Positions 63,035-64,000 of a DNA stretch of 64,000 nt are shown piece by piece. The stretch is from the NCBI GenBank assembly GCA_001295905.1, contig LJHT01000012.1, forward strand, positions 78,611 through 142,610, written 5' to 3'. The position numbers and the translations under genes are program-made. Every line of letters begins with the position of its first letter. The stretch's first letter is position 1. Origin of the DNA: a beta proteobacterium AAP51. Lineage in GTDB: Bacteria; Pseudomonadota; Gammaproteobacteria; Burkholderiales; Burkholderiaceae_C. Under the pieces are notes generated by a model, which had not been told where the DNA came from, did no database searches, and saw only the letters and a list, made by a program, of their open reading frames with translations.

Positions 63035-64000
63035 CTACGACGGGCGCCGCGGCCGCAGCGCCCACAGCAGCGGCAGCAAGCCCAGGGCCCACAGCGGCCA
63101 CAGGCCCCAGCGCGAAGCCCACCACGCAAACGGCGTGAGGCCCTCGCGCCCCTGCGCGCTGGCCTGCAGCACGCCGCGTGTGTGCGTGGGCAGCTGCGCC
63201 GTGACCACCCCGCGGTGGTCGATGACGGCCGTGGCCCCGGTGTTGGTGGCGCGCAGCATGGGCCGCTGCAACTCCAGCGTGCGCAAGCGCGAGATGTTCA
63301 GGTGCTGCGGCAGGGCCACGGTGTCACCGAACCAGCCGAGGTTGCTGACGTTGGCCATCACCGTGGGCGCGGTGGCGCCGTCGCGGAAGCGCTGCGCCAG
63401 CTCTTCGCCGAACAGGTCTTCGTAGCAGATGTTGGGCGCCACGCGCTGGCTGCCCACCGCGAAGGAAGGCTGGTTCAGGCTGCCGCGGTTGAAGTCGCCC
63501 AGCGGGATGTTCATCATGCGCGTGAACCAGCGAAAGCCGGTGGGGATGAATTCGCCGAAGGGCACGAGGTGGTGCTTGTCGTAGCGGTACTCGGGCGCGG
63601 CCGACAGGCCCGCCACGCTGTTGGTGTAGCCGCGCTCGTAGTCGCCCAGCGGCACGCCCACCAGGGCCGCGCCGCGCTCGCGGAAACGGTCGTGCAGCAG
63701 CTGCCAGTAGCCGGGCATGAACTCGGCCAGTTGGTCGGGCAGCAGGGGCACGGCGGTTTCAGGCGCCACCACGAGATCGGCCTCGGTCTGCAGCAGCTCG
63801 CGCGCCACCCAGGCCAGCGCCCCCGGCATGTGCTCGGCGGCGAACTTCTCGTCCTGGGCCACGTTGCTTTGCAGCAGCGCCACCTGCAGCGTGCCGGCCG
63901 GGCGGGTGAAGTCAGCGGGCGCCGCCACGGCGGCCAGCAGCAGGCCCAGCGGCGCCGCCAGGGCCAGCGCCGCGGGCCGCACGGCGGGGCGCCGCACCCC
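63035..64000 (-). CDS. lnt: Apolipoprotein N-acyltransferase, C-terminal part
   Basis: The gene runs off the right edge, so the membrane-embedded N-terminal half is missing. The visible 320 residues hold the nitrilase-like periplasmic domain: catalytic Glu in VVAPETAVPL, Lys in YDKHHLVPFGEFIP and Cys in APNICYEDLFGEE. A last membrane helix is followed by a basic tail. Lnt adds the third acyl chain to lipoproteins, of which this window encodes at least three. Confidence 0.94.
   Translation of the reverse strand, partial: GVRRPAVRPAALALAAPLGLLLAAVAAPADFTRPAGTLQVALLQSNVAQDEKFAAEHMPGALAWVARELLQTEADLVVAPETAVPLLPDQLAEFMPGYWQLLHDRFRERGAALVGVPLGDYERGYTNSVAGLSAAPEYRYDKHHLVPFGEFIPTGFRWFTRMMNIPLGDFNRGSLNQPSFAVGSQRVAPNICYEDLFGEELAQRFRDGATAPTVMANVSNLGWFGDTVALPQHLNISRLRTLELQRPMLRATNTGATAVIDHRGVVTAQLPTHTRGVLQASAQGREGLTPFAWWASRWGLWPLWALGLLPLLWALRPRRPS

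Overview
The window is a gene-dense, very GC-rich (about 70 % by eye) stretch of a betaproteobacterial chromosome, most likely order Burkholderiales (Rubrivivax/Leptothrix/Comamonadaceae-like; this is inference). Pointers are a PEP-CTERM sorting tail, a Bug-type tricarboxylate receptor, a leucine/isovalerate (Liu) catabolic set with a MerR-type LiuR and its operator, a 3-hydroxybutyrate oligomer hydrolase, and the lnt-glyQ-glyS-gmhB-plsC order. I see no tRNA, rRNA, CRISPR array, prophage, transposase or biosynthetic cluster. No gap between genes exceeds 300 bases.

Layout. 0-6.4 kb: end of a PEP-CTERM protein, a small exported protein, a PHB-oligomer hydrolase, a cyclase/NB-ARC/TPR regulator and a lipoprotein. 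6.5-12.3 kb: a malonate-use operon (matR, matA, Bug receptor, matB) followed by an SDR epimerase. 12.5-17.1 kb: a one-helix mini-protein, a ClC anion transporter, a DUF485-ActP acetate symporter pair and an orphan VgrG-tip protein. 17.1-25.3 kb, minus strand: HCCA-isomerase-like, DUF1289, YbaK, HMG-CoA lyase, then methylcrotonyl-CoA carboxylase alpha, DUF4126, methylglutaconyl-CoA hydratase and carboxylase beta. 25.4-31.2 kb: a membrane protein, then DUF2868/DUF3482-like fusion, trkA and trkH. 31.3-43.3 kb: LuxR regulator and divergent four-PAS hybrid kinase, an acyl-CoA dehydrogenase, a tricorn-like protease, a LysE exporter, and aceK overlapping a thiolase gene. 43.5-48.4 kb: c-di-GMP enzymes with a FIST sensor and a carbonic anhydrase. 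48.5-51.8 kb: glycerate kinase, SLC13 transporter, lipoprotein. 51.9-57.2 kb: liuR, DUF898, M48 protease and isovaleryl-CoA dehydrogenase on the minus strand, with a divergent metallo-beta-lactamase-fold gene. 57.4-64 kb: a YgjP-type protease, plsC, gmhB, glyS, glyQ and the 3' part of lnt.

The common theme is acyl-CoA and C2-C4 acid metabolism: malonate, acetate, leucine/isovalerate, hydroxybutyrate oligomers, thiolysis and control of the glyoxylate branch by AceK. Two near-identical palindromes, about 31 kb apart, precede liuB and liuR, so both Liu blocks are probably one LiuR regulon.

The least ordinary features are two families of short dispersed repeats fixed to stop codons. One has three copies, each starting at the TGA of the upstream gene and carrying TGAGC boxes exactly 74 bases apart. 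The other has two 93-base copies that start with ATG at an upstream stop codon and stay open. One copy supplies the start and first 31 codons of the ActP-like symporter. The other forms a 36-codon mini-ORF whose stop overlaps the start of liuC. Also notable is a GmhB homologue whose nucleophilic aspartate is glycine.
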